Source: Perilla frutescens
Lineage: Eukaryota > Streptophyta > Magnoliopsida > Lamiales > Lamiaceae
Assembly: GCA_026008535.1 (NCBI GenBank)
Contig: BRKX01000004.1
Span: 54,568,501 to 54,632,500 of the forward strand
Direction of reading: 5' to 3'
DNA: 64,000 nt
Positions 45,976 through 58,632 of the stretch are shown here, piece after piece. Position 1 is the stretch's first letter, and every line of letters starts with the position of its first letter. Under the pieces are notes generated by a model. It was given only the letters and a program-made list of their open reading frames with translations. It did no database searches and was not told the origin of the DNA. The position numbers and the translations under genes are program-made.

Positions 45976-47239
45976 GCCTAATCCGAAATCTTGTGGTGTC
46001 AGAGACAAATATCCCATCAACATAATCTTCTACGTTAAAAAACTCAAGAAGGTATCTTGGCTTATTTTAGCGCGTTCACACTACGTGGCGTTCTTGTATT
46101 TTTATTTATTTTTTATTTTTTGGCAATTATTATTTTTCCCAAATTGCCAAAAAAAATATTCATGAACTTTCAACAAATTAGTAATATGGAGAATGCTTTG
46201 AAACTGTTGCAATAATAACTCAAGTACTCAATCTTGTAATATGTAATAATTTTGACACTCTAAATGTTAGGAATAACGATGTGACAATATTATTTCAATG
46301 CGTATAGATTAATTCAGTTTTGAAGTGTTGAATATGATAGTTTTCATTGTGTAACAGTCTTTTTTTAGCATTCGATGTTTTTGGAGTGTCTATTTTGTTA
46401 TAAAATAAAAAGTTTAGGTTGTTCTTGACAACGTTTTAAAAACTGTGTCTAAATTGTAAATTGATTTAAAAAATTTAATATATATATATATATATAATTA
46501 AACCCATTTCTTTCAAGTTATGTTGGAATTGCGCGGTTCTTGTAGTTGTGGTCGATATTTTTTTCTATTATTTTAAAAAATTGGGATGAATGTGGCAAGG
46601 TGGAAATATGTGTTCGAAAATATGAAAATGATAGATCTATAGTCAATATCATGGATTGAGGATCGTGGAAATTAATATGCATTTTCTAGCATTAATGAAT
46701 TATTTTTAGAGAAGAAGTTTATTTTGACCCGCAGAAATCATTTTCATTCACAACTATCAAGTTATCAACCCCTCGTGTATAAAATAGATGTGTAGTATTC
46801 TCTTTTCTAAACAGATAATGATTAATTCGGGAAGCGAATATGCTCTCCACAAACAAAGAACAATAGGAAAAACTAAGGATCTTTTCTTCCCTGACAATTA
46901 TTGTTATGTTGCATAGGTGCTTTCTAGGCGGTGTTACAACGATCGACTCATGTATAAAAGTGAGACGTCTCGAGTTAAGACCTATCACTCCCCTTTCCAC
47001 AACTGATAAAAAAGATAGTTCTTTAATTATTTTCACCATTTTTTATTTTATTTTTATTATTTTTTTGAGTCAGGGATGGTGGATTATGATTCTTACCCGG
47101 GTCGTCAACTTCACCAATTTTTATTTTATTGTTCATAATCATACTTTTCACTTTTCACTTTTCACTTTTCACTTTTCACTTTTCACTTTTCACTTCTTAT
47201 AGATACAAATTAAATTAAATTCATCCACATAAATAAGAA
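45976..47239. other. Upstream of ferritin, then AT-rich spacer
   Basis: No gene. A minus frame at 46719-47039 has no coding character. A tandem array of the 7-mer CTTTTCA (about seven units) occupies about 47148-47196. Confidence 0.5.
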
Positions 47240-47310
47240 GCACCAGTGGTCTAGTGGTAGAATAGTACCCTGCCACGGTACAGACCCGGGTTCGATTCCC
47301 GGCTGGTGCA
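47240..47310 (+). tRNA. tRNA-Gly (anticodon GCC)
   Basis: A 71-nt cloverleaf. Acceptor arms GCACCAG and CTGGTGC pair fully, with discriminator A. A box TGGTCTAGTGG, anticodon loop CTGCCAC with GCC, and B box GGTTCGATTCC. A T-run follows from 47330. No intron. Confidence 0.97.
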
Positions 47311-47339
47311 TTTATTTTTATTACCCCCACTTTTTTTTT

Positions 47340-47389
47340 CTTTTTTTTTTTTTTTTTTCTGGCTATCTAAATTCAAGATATATTTAAAC

Positions 47390-47438
<49 letters not shown>

Positions 47439-47600
47439 GTAGTAGTAGTAGTAGTAGTAGTAGTAATCTTTGATGAGTTTGCATTCAGCAACACAGCTTT
47501 TTTTTTCTGGCTATCTAAATTCAACATATATAATAATAATAATAATAATAATAATCATCTTTGATGAGTTTGCATTCAGCAACACAGCCAATTATTTACC
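47340..47600. repeat. Tandem duplication with (TAA)n and (TAG)n
   Basis: Two copies of a block starting 'ctggctatctaaattcaa' and ending 'tttgcattcagcaacacag' lie head to tail (about 47359-47498 and 47508-47588). The first is expanded by (TAA)n at about 47390-47437 and (TAG)n at about 47438-47463. The poly-Leu minus frame here is an artefact. Confidence 0.8.
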
Positions 47601-48688
47601 ACGTTGATTAGAGTCGAGATTAAGCATTAAACATATAGGGGTTGGAATTGAAATCCTCTCGAAAATATTACAAACATGAGATAATCGAATCATAAACTGC
47701 AGCAGACCAGTCTTAAAACTTGTCTACACATATTCCATCTCTAACAACCTTTTATGCATCTCTGTTTATGGACGAGATACACGTCACTTTCACCCCAAAC
47801 AAGCATCTTAGTTTTTGTTGGAAATTGGTGAATTTTAATCAATTTATAAATAGTATTTTCATTTCTTAAAATAGAAAACTAGTTGTCAATTCATAATCTA
47901 CGTTTCGTGTAGATGAAATTCGTATATTTATGATTTCAAATCCAATTTCAAGGAAAGAGTTACTGATATATGATTTTGGCTTTGTTCGCAAGGCGGCCTA
48001 GTCAGCCGACTTGTCTCATCAGTCGAGTTCGCAAGTAGTCAACTTATTTCAGTCAACTAGAAGCCGAGAAATCTTAAAGTTTTGACACATGGAGTCGTGG
48101 CACGGGTGACGTGGACTGGCTGAAGTTGTGTAACCAATCGAACCTTTACGTCAATTCGGGATCAACCATGAACTGTTGGCGTGTGCCAACGCATCATTTT
48201 GGCTGAGCTTGAAAGTAATTCAATTGCGAACTGCTGGCTCGGTAACTGTTGGATCATGTGACTTGATCAACCAACACGATCCGAGGGTAGATTGATTCGA
48301 ACCGAAAACTGGTCACCTATTTACAAAGAGGCACCACGACTCTTCATATGTTATATATGAACCCCCTCGTTTTCATTTTCAAGAAACTGAATCCAATCTT
48401 TTGTTAACAAGGCTGTGAATTTCTCCTCTCCTCTTCTATTCTGAAAAAAAAAGTCTCGATTACCATTTTGTTTGGTGTAATGTCATTGTAAGTGCAACAA
48501 AATACTCTTGAGAAGTCATTATATTTTGGAGACGATTGTCGAATTGAAGTCCATTTTACATTATTATTACGAGGTAATTTCGTCTTACGGAAAAAGAGTC
48601 TAAATTTCACCTCGATTTATTAGACACGCCATTATTCCATCCAAATATTTTCAAAGAAAAATGCAAAAATTTACTCAACATAGCACTC

Positions 48689-48721
<33 letters not shown>

Positions 48722-48882
48722 CTGGAAATCAATGTTTTTTAAAATTAAATTAGATTAATTATAATAGAAATAAATAATAATTCTTGTTGTTGGTAAATTC
48801 CCCCTTGACACAGTATGTCATTCAATAAGCTTCACATATTAACCATGAAGATTGCAAGTAAGGTTAATTCATATGTAAAAAA
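47601..48882. other. Spacer with an LTR-like stretch
   Basis: From about 47816 (TGTTGGAAATTGGTG) to about 48600 the sequence has a TG start, a TATA-like 'gttatatatgaaccccctcg' and a C/T-rich leader-like part, in the style of a Copia LTR. No matching end or target duplication was found, so the call is tentative. A (TA)n run lies near 48690-48720. Confidence 0.3.
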
Positions 48883-49244
48883 CTAGGACATCTCCCGTTC
48901 AATGCACGGATATTAAATATTTTATTCGATTGTAATTATATATATATATATAATAGGATATTGATCATAAATAGAAAAACAATTATATTGAACCAAAATC
49001 ATAAAATGAAATTATATTTTGATTAAAAATTGTAATACACACCCACCAATAATAATAAACAAAACTTGATTCACTTTTTTTACTCAACAATTAATCAGTT
49101 ATGAATCAAACACATGATTTCGAAAATCATAGGGAATTCACACTAATTAAGGTGAAGCAACTTACTATAATTAAAACAATCAGTATATAATAAAGAGAGT
49201 ATCCATTTACGTAGGATAATTGTATAAATTTCTATAATTGAAAA

Positions 49245-52209
49245 CTAGTATATCACCTGTGCGATGCACATGGATGTTATTAAAAAAAATATTTATGTAC
49301 AATAATAAAATTATATTCATTCATGAATTTCACATATAAATATATGAATTACATCATTTGAATTATAAATTACTTATGTATTTTACATCATTGGAGAAAC
49401 CAACCTTTGCGGCTCTAGCCGTGCCGAAAACACCCAAGTTGGTTGTTAAAGAAGGTAGAGTCCTCGCCTCTCATATGATCTCGACAGCGATTAATCGGTC
49501 AATTATGCACGAATACGTTTTTTTCAATCTTTTAAAATATTTTTATTCAAAATATGATTAAATAAAAATTTTGAGATTTTCCACCCTTTTTATACAACAA
49601 TCTACATCCCAATGTTTCAATCTACAACCAATGTGGGATGTAGAAAAATTAGAAAAAGTTGCGGATCTAATTTGAGGTTTCGATTTAAGATTACCCACTT
49701 TTTTATACAACTCACATCTCAATATTTCAATTTACAACCGATGTGAGATGTAGGGTAAGTGAAAGTTTAATATGTAAATAGCAATATGCAATAATATATT
49801 ATAAAAAAATAAAAATGCTTAGGCGAAGACAATCTAAATGGAATTTTATATGTTATTATATGTAACTTTATGAACCCACTTGTGGAGAAACAAAACTTCA
49901 TAGTCCTGTTTATTGACATGTAACTTTAGAACTTCACAAATCTACACACACGCGTGCACACACGAATGAAGAATGATAGAAAACAAAATATTTTTTATTG
50001 AAAAAATCAAATACATTATCTTTAAAGATTTTAACTTATTAAAAGATTTTGGATGTGAATGTTGAATTTTTTAATGTATTTAATTAACTTAAAAAATTAA
50101 AAATATTTTAAATTAATATATTTAAAATATTTTATTATATTTATTTAATATATTTAATTCAATTTTAATTCAAAAATATTTAATTTCTAAAAATTTTAAA
50201 TGTGTCATATTAAATTGATAAAATCGAATATCAAATATTATACTTGATCTCAATTTGAGGCTAAAAAATTAATTTCGTTAACTTCTTCAATCATAGGATT
50301 TGTTGCATAAATGTTTGGAGAAATACATATATCTGATTAAGGGGTTGAAATTTGGAACATGGTATTGATGATATTACGTTAAGATCTGGTGATATTGAAG
50401 GATTTGTGGAAGTATTTTATAAATTTGAAAAAGGGCATTGTTAGAGTTGGAACACAATGTTGACGGAAATTATATCATTCTCTATTTTATTTCGGAAAAA
50501 AAAATTAATGGGAAAAAAAAAAAGCGAAGACAGCTGGTCAGGAAGAAAGCTGATGGTGACGGAGGGCGGCGGGCCTATAGTATGGAGGGAAGAGTAGAGG
50601 TGAGCAAAAAGTTCCGAAACCCGAGAACCGAATCGAATTAGTTCGATTTTTTCGATTCGGTTCTTTTCAAAATTCAGTTCGGTTCGGTTTGTTTTTTAAC
50701 AAAAATTCATTTTTCGGTTTCGGTTCAGTCCAGAGGAAAAATACCCGAACCGAACTGAAAAACCAAATGTATATATATATATATATATTAGTAATAAAAA
50801 CTCTCGACCTTGTTGGACTTTATAGTTTGTTCGGCTTTGCTTTGTTGGAGTTTACACATCTTTTTAGATTTTATTCAATTGTTTATTGGTATTTTTTGAA
50901 CTTAAATCTTGATAATTAGCTAATTCATACTTGTACGTATTTAATTATATCGAATGAGGAGAATTTAAAGTAAAAAAAAATCAGAAAATAAAAAAAAATC
51001 GGTTCAAAACTGAATCGAACCGAAATATTTCGGTTCGGTTCCAATCAGAAATTCGGTTCTATTTTTAAAAAATTAAGTTTTCTTCGGTTTTAACATTTTC
51101 GGGACCGAACCGAACTGAAAAATCAAATGCTCACCCTTAGGGGAGAGAGTGAGAGTGGAGAACATTTTTTTAATTTCTTTTGAATTATTATTTTTTAATT
51201 TATTTTCATAGTGAAATGATAGATATGACTTTATTGTGGTACGTGTGTAAAGATAAAATGTGAATATATGAAAAAGATGTGTGGTGTATAAAGAAAAATG
51301 GTGGTGTATTTAGAAACGCCCTTAATCAATTAAAGAGTAGAAAATTTAAATTAATATTTTTAAAATATTTCATTTGAACTATTTAATATATATAATTCAA
51401 TTCAAATCTATAAATTTAAAATATATTTAATATTTAATGCTAAGATGATAATATCAAATATCTAAATATTATACTTGATCTTAACTTAGAGATCAACAAA
51501 TGTGGAAATATCATTGCTGGGACTCACAATTTATAATTTGTTCATGCATAACAATATTTATAAAAAAAAATTATGTGTGATGATTTTTATTTGAAAAACT
51601 AAAAGTATAAGCTTTAACTATTTAATATATATATATATATATAATTCATGACATAAATATATTTAATAATTAATTGCTAAGTTCAATTAATACATTTAAT
51701 TCAAAATTTTAAATAGATTTAATTTAAAATTCTCGATATGTATCTTGATTAATATATTTAATTTGAAAATTTAAATATATTTAATTAAAATTTTGATGTG
51801 GATCTGGAATTGTTTTAATATATTTAATCAACTTAAAAATTTGAAATATTTTAAATTAATATATTGGAACATTCACTCATAATACTTAAAAGAATGGTAA
51901 TTAACATAAACTTATGGTCCATCTATAGAAAAAAATAGGTGTTTAGAAAATTTACATATAAATGAACAATTCAAAGGCCACATAATTTTTTTCATTTTAT
52001 GAACAAAATAATTTTTGATAAAAAATAATATTCTTGCAAAATAAAAAAAAAGTAATTTATAATATTTAAATTCTAATATTGAATGACTATGTAATATAAA
52101 TATTAAATAATAAATAAATATTTTATTTTTATTTATAGAAAGTGTATTTAGGCGGGAAACTTATTATTACTATCTACAGTAACTATCTTACTTTTAGATA
52201 TAATATAGA
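49245..52209 (-). mobile_element. Helitron A (2.97 kb), copy of Helitron B
   Basis: The minus-strand 5' end is TCTATATTATATCTAAAAGT at 52209 (preceded by A). The 3' end is CTAG at 49245-49248 (followed by T), with the hairpin TGTGCATCGCACAGG. It is collinear with 54266-57277 through most of its length, including 'ggagaaaccaacctttgcgg' and 'cttaggcgaagacaatctaa'. Compared with B it lacks about 0.6 kb (B 55290-55893) and has gained a 545-bp hAT-like element. Non-coding apart from a short frame shared with B (49358-49561). Confidence 0.75.
50595..51139. mobile_element. hAT-like MITE nested in Helitron A
   Basis: Ends TAGAGGTGAGCA and, inverted, TAAGGGTGAGCA. The interior has many CGGTTCGGTT-type repeats facing inward from both ends. 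The flanking 8-bp repeats GGGAAGAG (50587-50594) and GGGGAGAG (51140-51147) match at 7 of 8. It is absent from the same place in Helitron B, which confirms it as an insertion. Confidence 0.75.
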
Positions 52210-53031
52210 TGAAATAATAATTATAAGAATAAGGCAATCGTTGGGGAGAATAAGAATGTAATGTAATCTAATTAATCTTAATAACAAAGTAATTGGTAAT
52301 GCAAGTAATTTTATAATATAATATTAGCGCAATTATTTTAGGGGAAATATTAACGCAATCTTAGCAAACTGATGTAAGGTATAAAATGATTTAATGATAA
52401 TGTTTCGTCAATTTGTTTACAATATAAATATCAATTTTTTATTTAGTTATATACATAACTTTATATAATATGCAAACTCATATATTTAAACTTTGAAAAA
52501 AATCTACTAAACTACATAAGCCTATTTTATTCATTCATCTGATAAAGATGGATTAGCACACCTTGTGGAAACCCTCTTTATACAGGGTACAAAAAATTTA
52601 ACTAACAATATTAATTATACTAAAAAACAATATGAATGTCTAGAATCCATTCATTCGGTACTTGATTTGATGCTGCAACAACATAATATATGAGAAAAAT
52701 TATTAGTTGAGCTGAAATATTAAATAATAGGATAAATAAAACATGAACATGCATCATCGTACTCAAACACAGTTAAAAACTTAAAGTCTTTCTTGCCAAA
52801 CAAACTCAAATTCAGAAGATGAAAAAAATTAAACTTATCTCAATCTGGCAAATGATAATAGATAAATCAAACGACTCCTAAAAAAAAGAGAGATCTTGAT
52901 GGAAATCAAATGATAAATCATTTTAATTGTTTTATTACCTATGAAAAATAGTATCAGATGACATCAAGGGAAGGTATAATAGTTCTCTTTTAATTTGTGC
53001 TATTTCCCCAATCTTTTTTTCAAGAGTCATT

Positions 53032-53114
53032 CTACTCATCGATCAAATCTTTGATTCTTGCATTCAGCGGTTGTTTGGAGTCCTTGTATTTGATGTATCC
53101 TGCTTCTATAAACT
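53032..53114 (-). pseudogene. Possible captured gene fragment inside Helitron D
   Basis: The minus strand reads DEFIEAGYIKYKDSKQPL followed by NARIKDLIDE and a stop. The composition is that of a real soluble protein, not of random AT-rich DNA. An acceptor-like 'ttgatgag' precedes it. About 350 bp further on the same strand (near 52640-52690) is another plausible exon end (SNQVPNEWILDIHI). The parent protein is not recognised. Confidence 0.35.
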
Positions 53115-53433
53115 CATCAACCAACAAACACATAAACAATAAAAACTGACATTAGCATATAAATAGAACCCATGAATAACACTGGCTACATACAGTAGCA
53201 TATAAAAACACACGAACAACACTAAACCAAACATGTACTCATTTCTATTTAAAAATGGTGATGAAATTAATAATGTTCTAATATTCAAAATTTAAATCAA
53301 TGCAATTGTTTCGACAATAAATTCATACAATGAGGCAGCTTGGAAAGCTACACGTACGATCATCTATCCCATCAGAATTACATATTTGTCAATAGAGATT
53401 AAAATTAAAATGAGCATAACAGGTATGGACATC

Positions 53434-53436
<3 letters not shown>

Positions 53437-53498
<62 letters not shown>
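53437..53498. repeat. (TA)n microsatellite
   Basis: About 31 uninterrupted units. Confidence 0.95.
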
Positions 53499-53503
<5 letters not shown>

Positions 53504-54265
53504 TAATATTGCGTTGATTGCGTTGACTGATGTAGTAAGAGCAACACAATCTTTGGTTAATACATTAATTATAGAAATGTACAAATCGATTAACGCAATA
53601 TTTGTTAATAAGATTTATTATTTAAATCTTACTATATATAAATAGTGATATAATACCTATTATTTATGAAGATTATAAATATAAGGCAAAGATTGTGCAC
53701 ATATTTGGAGGTGTACGTAGACTACATATTAATTTTTTAAAAATTAATACGCGTAAATTAGCTGCTAATTAAAGCAGTCCAATGATATTCTAAAAAAAAG
53801 TAGTCCAATGTCTATAAATTAAAATTAAAATTAAAATACTCCGTAATACATAATATTATAATGTATGTATATATATTATAGAAATAAATATATTATCTTA
53901 TTATTTATAAACAATAAAAAATAAATATATAAAAATAAACTAATTAAGATTTGAGGGGATATGCATTTAACATATAGGATTCATAGGTTTAGATTTAAAT
54001 AATTGAATTGACCAATTAAATTGAATACATAAATTAATTAATTAATTGATAATGCAATATTAAAAAAATTAATTTCATAATTTTGGTAGGTAGGATAATT
54101 TTGGCGGGAAAAATAAATTACAGTTTTGCCCTACACTATTCTACTTTTAGATATAGTAGGATGGTTCTTGTCTATACATGAATATTAATTATGGAAAAAT
54201 ATGTGAAAACACCCATGACGTTTATCCCGAGTAGAAAATTACCCCTTTAATATTTTTAGAGTAAA

Positions 54266-57200
54266 CTAGTATACCACCTGTGCGATGCACAAGGGATCGC
54301 ACAGAGAGATGTTATTAAAAAAAATATTTATGTACAATAATAAAATTATATTCAATCATGAATTTCGCATATAAACATATGAATTGTATCGTTTGAATTA
54401 TAAATTACTTGTATATTTTTCATCATTGGAGAAATCAGCCTTGACAGCTCTAGCCGTGCTAAAAACACCCAAGTTGGTTGTAAAATCGAGAAGACAGAGT
54501 CCTGCCAGTTGGTCTCAACATCAATTAATCGACCAATTGGGCACGAATAATTTTTTTCAATTTTTTTAAATATTTTTGTTCAAAATATGATTAAATAAAA
54601 TTTTTGAGGTTTTCCACCTTTTTATACAACAACCTATATCTCAATGTTTCAATCTACAATCAATGTGGGATGTAGGAAAATTAGAAAAAGTTGTGGAACT
54701 AATTTGAGGATTCGATTTAAGATTACCCGCTCTTTCATAGAACCTACATCCCAATATTTTAATTTACAACCGATGTGAGATGTAGGGTAAGTGAAATTTA
54801 ATATGTAAATAGTAATATGCAATAATATATTATAAAAAAATAAAAATGCTTAGGCGAAGACAATCTAAATGGATTTTATATGTTATTATATGTAACTTTA
54901 TGAACCCACTTGTGGAGAAACAAAATATCATAGTCCCAATAATTGATATGTAACTTTAGAACTTCACAAATCTACACACACGCACACACACACGAATGGG
55001 GAATGCTAGAAAAAAATATATTTTTAATTGAAAAAATCAAATACATTGTCTTTAAAGATTTTAACTCGTTAAAAGATTTTGAATGTGGATGTTGAATTTT
55101 TTTAATATATTTAATTAGCTTAAAAAATTAAAAATACTTTAAATTAATATAGTTAAAATATTTTATTATATTTGTTTAATATATTTAATTCAATTTTAAT
55201 TCAAAAATATTTAATTTCTAAAAATTTAAAATGTATCGTATTAATTTGATAAAATCAAATATGAAATATTATACTTGATCTCAACTTGCAGAGATCATTA
55301 TTGGGCCTCACAATTCATAGTTTGTTCATGTACAATATTATTTCTTTGTTCTTCAATGTGGGATAAATTTTGGTTGAAAATTAAAATATATAAGTTTTAA
55401 CTATTTAAAACATCTTTAAAGTTGAAAACTTAAATATGATAACTTGAGAATTTTAAAATTATCTAACATTAAAATGATAAAATCAATCAATACATTTCAT
55501 GTTTCGACCATTCAAAATTTAAATATAGTTAATTTAAAATTTTGTATGCAGATCTTGATTTTTTAAAATAGATTTAATCAATGGGAATTTCTAAATACGC
55601 CACTAAATTTTCTTTATGCACCACTATTAAATTTAATTAAAAAATAAATAATTATTAATTTATATAAATATCATTTTTAATTTTAAAAATTATTTAAAAA
55701 ATAAATAAATAAAAATAAAAATAAAAATCCCCTGAATCCCACCCCAATGACCGCACCCACCACATTGCCCCCACAATTACTCTTTCCTTTCCCTCCATTT
55801 ATGCTAATCTCCATTTCTCTCATCTTCATCCATTTACTTTCTTTGTAAGAATTGCTTATGAAATCAAAATGTGTGTATTGGTGTCATATATTTTTGGGGC
55901 TAAAAAGTTGATTCCGTTAACTTCTCCAATCATAGGATTTGTCGCATTAATGTTTGGAGAAATATATATATCTGATCGAGGGGTTGAAATTTGAAACATG
56001 ATGTTGATGATATTACTTTAAAATTTGGTGACATTGAAGGATTTGTCAGAATATTTTATAAATCTAAAAAAGGGTTTTGTCAGAGTTGAAACACAGTGTT
56101 GACGACAACTACGTCCTTCTCTATTTTATTTTGAAAAAAAAAAATTAATGGGGAAGAAAAGCGAATGCGGCAGGTCAGGAAGAAATATGACGGCGACGGA
56201 GGGCGGCAGGTAAGTAGTATAGAGAGGAGAGAGTGAGAGTGTAGAATAATTTTTTTGTAATTTCTTTTGATTTTTTTAATCTATTTTCATATTGAAAGGA
56301 TAAAGATGACTCTTATTGTGGTGTGTAAACAAAAAATGTGAAAATATGAAAAAGATGTGTGGTGTATGAAATAAATGTGGTATATAAAGAAAAAAATGAT
56401 GGTGTATTTAGAAACACCCTTAATCAATTAAAGAGTAGAAAATTTAAATCAATATTTTAAAAATATTTCATTTGAACTATTTAATATATATAATTCAATT
56501 CAAATATATAAATTTAAAATATATTTAATATTCAATATTAAAATGATAATCTCAAATATCTAAATATTAGACTTGATCTCAACTTAGAGATCAACTAATG
56601 TGGAAATATCATTATTGGGACTCGCAATTTATAATTTATTCATGCATAACAATAATTGTAAGTTTTTTGATGTGTGATGGTTTTTGTTTGAAAAACTAAA
56701 ACTATAAGCTTTAACTATTTAATTTATATATATAATTCATTAAATAAATATATTTAACAATTAATTGCCAAGTTTTATTAATACATTTAATTCAAAGTTT
56801 TAAGTAGATTTAATTTAAAATTCTCATTGTGTATCTTGATTAATACATTTAATTTGAAAATTTAAATATATTTAATTGAAATTTTGATGTGGATTTGGAA
56901 TTATTTTAATATATTTAATCAACTTAAAATTTTAAATTAATATATTAAAACATTCACTCATAACACTTAAAAGAATGATAATTAATATAAACTTATGGTC
57001 CATCATAAAGAAAAAATAGGTGCTTAGAAAATTCATATATAAATCAACAATTTAAAGGCCACATAATTTTTTTCATTGAATGAACAAAATAATTTTTGAT
57101 AAAAAATAGTATTTTTGTAAAATAAAAAAAATTATAATATTGAAATTCTAGTATTGAATGACTATATAATATAAATATTAATTAATATTATACTTTTATT

Positions 57201-57277
57201 TATAGAAAGTGCATTTAGGCGGGAAAACTTATTATTACTATTTACAGTGACTATCTTACTTTTAGATATAATATAGA
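54266..57277 (-). mobile_element. Helitron B (3.01 kb), copy of Helitron A
   Basis: The minus-strand 5' end is TCTATATTATATCTAAAAGT at 57277 (preceded by A). The 3' end is CTAG at 54266-54269 (followed by T), with a TGTGCATCGCACAGG hairpin. Same orientation as A, about 2.1 kb away from it. It keeps a complete Mutator-like insertion at 55583-56419 that A holds only in part, so that insertion predates the split of the two copies. No replicase. Confidence 0.75.
55583..56419. mobile_element. Mutator-like non-autonomous element (837 bp) in Helitron B
   Basis: Ends GGGAATTTCTAAATACGCCA and, inverted, GGGTGTTTCTAAATACACCA. It is bordered by the exact 9-bp direct repeat TTAATCAAT (55574-55582, 56420-56428), the Mutator signature. 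Many 'gtgtggtgtat' phrases face inward. The interior (about 55730-55860) is C/T-rich and unlike its surroundings, possibly a captured leader or gene piece. Confidence 0.8.
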
Positions 57278-57755
57278 TTTACTAGTATTTGCAAATCCCC
57301 CCCCCCCCCCCAAATTAGGTTTTAGGTGGAAAAATACCGTCTAATTAATTAATTAATTAATTTTTTTCCATTATTTTCATACCTAAAAATACATATATTT
57401 TTGTATAATTTTCCTTTAATTATTGACATAAAATCATATATACATGAACGTTAAAATTAAAATTATTTTATCCTTACCGAGTTTGTACTTTTATGATGAA
57501 ATTTATTAAAAAAATACATGTAAATTTTTTAATAAAATTCATTCACAAAAGTACAAATTCAATTTTGATAAACTAATATTAATTTTATTCATATACCGTC
57601 TATAATAAGATGGAAAGTATACAAAAAAATAAATTTTTAGGGTTCAAAATGATTAATATATATATATATATATATATATATTGTATTTTTGCACCAAAAA
57701 AAATTTGGGAAGGAGAAGGGGGAATTTACATTTTCTGATAATCGTTAGGATGTTA
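57278..57755. other. Spacer between Helitrons B and C
   Basis: It contains a 15-nt C-run (57297-57311), an unusual feature in this AT-rich DNA, (TTAA)n at about 57342-57362 and (TA)n at about 57656-57680. An inverted similarity between about 57470-57500 and 57540-57560 ('acaaattcaattttgat'-like) suggests a small foldback. No gene. Confidence 0.45.
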
Positions 57756-57899
57756 TCCTACTATATCTAAAAGTAGGATAGTCTAGACTTTTTTTCTCGT
57801 CAAAACAATCCCACTTATTAAAATAATAAAAAAATGGAAGAACAATAAATAACCGGCAATTAATAATATAACATGCCAACTAACTTAATAGGTAAGAAT

Positions 57900-58440
57900 A
57901 AAAAATTAGTAATTAATAATCAATGCAAACTTATGATGGAATAAAAAACGGTAATCAATAATCATCATTAATAATATAATAAAATTAAATTAAAATTCAT
58001 TGCCATGCAAATTAAGATTAGATATGAAATTCATTCCCCAATTTATTATATGATCAACACAAAATACATAATATACACATTATTTTATAAGAATTGATAT
58101 AACTACGGAATAACAAAAAATTGGTAATCTAGAATATAATCAATGCAAACTTATGACGAAATTTAAAAAAAAAGGTAAATCATTAATAAAATAACAAAAT
58201 TAAGCTAATATTCAACACAAATTTATTGCGATATATGCATCCCCCAATTTATTATAAGATCAATACAAACTACATAATATACGCATTATTTTACGAGTAT
58301 TGATATAACTACGAAATTACCAAAAATTAGTAATCAAGAATCAATGCAAACTTATGACGAAATTAAAAAAGGATAATCAAGAATAATCATTAATAATATA
58401 ACAAAATTAAGCTAATATTCAACACAAATTTGTTTCCATG
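57900..58440. repeat. Tandem array, period about 205 bp, about 2.5 copies
   Basis: The blocks 'ccccaatttattat(a)gatca', 'acataatatac(a/g)cattatttta' and 'aatgcaaacttatgacgaaa' recur in order about every 205 bp (for example near 58037 and 58242). A short (aatctt)n stretch follows at about 58448-58475. Internal minisatellites are common in Helitrons. Confidence 0.65.
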
Positions 58441-58632
58441 CATCTCCCAATCTTAATCTTAATCTTAATCTTAATATTTATATATAAAAGCAAATAAGTA
58501 TGCCATAAATAGTAATTTCAGTTTTTCCGCCTAATAAATACATTGTCCCAAAATAGTAAATTCCCTATATATATATTAATTTAATTATTTAATTATATAT
58601 CACATCATTAATCTTTAGTATAATATAATAGT

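Larger units (their letters stand above)
48883..54161 (-). mobile_element. Helitron D, interrupted by Helitron A
   Basis: On the minus strand the 5' end is TCCTACTATATCTAAAAGTA (ending at 54161, preceded by A) and the 3' end is CTAG (48883-48886) followed by T, with a CCGTGCATTGAACGG near-hairpin upstream. The 5' end is nearly identical to that of Helitron C at 57756. Helitron A (49245-52209) lies inside. No Rep/helicase frame was seen, so it is non-autonomous. Short coding-like fragments near 53032-53114 may be captured gene parts. Confidence 0.5.

Noticed and set aside
46900..47010. SINE-like stretch with 'gtctcgagttaagacct'
   Set aside because: No proper A box and no flanking duplication.
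47251..47484. Minus frame with a long poly-Leu run
   Set aside because: It reads through (TAA)n and a tRNA-Gly gene antisense.
57278..57311. Possible further Helitron 3' end (ACTAGT followed by a short ATTTGCAAAT palindrome and a C-run)
   Set aside because: The palindrome is AT-rich and no partner 5' end was found.
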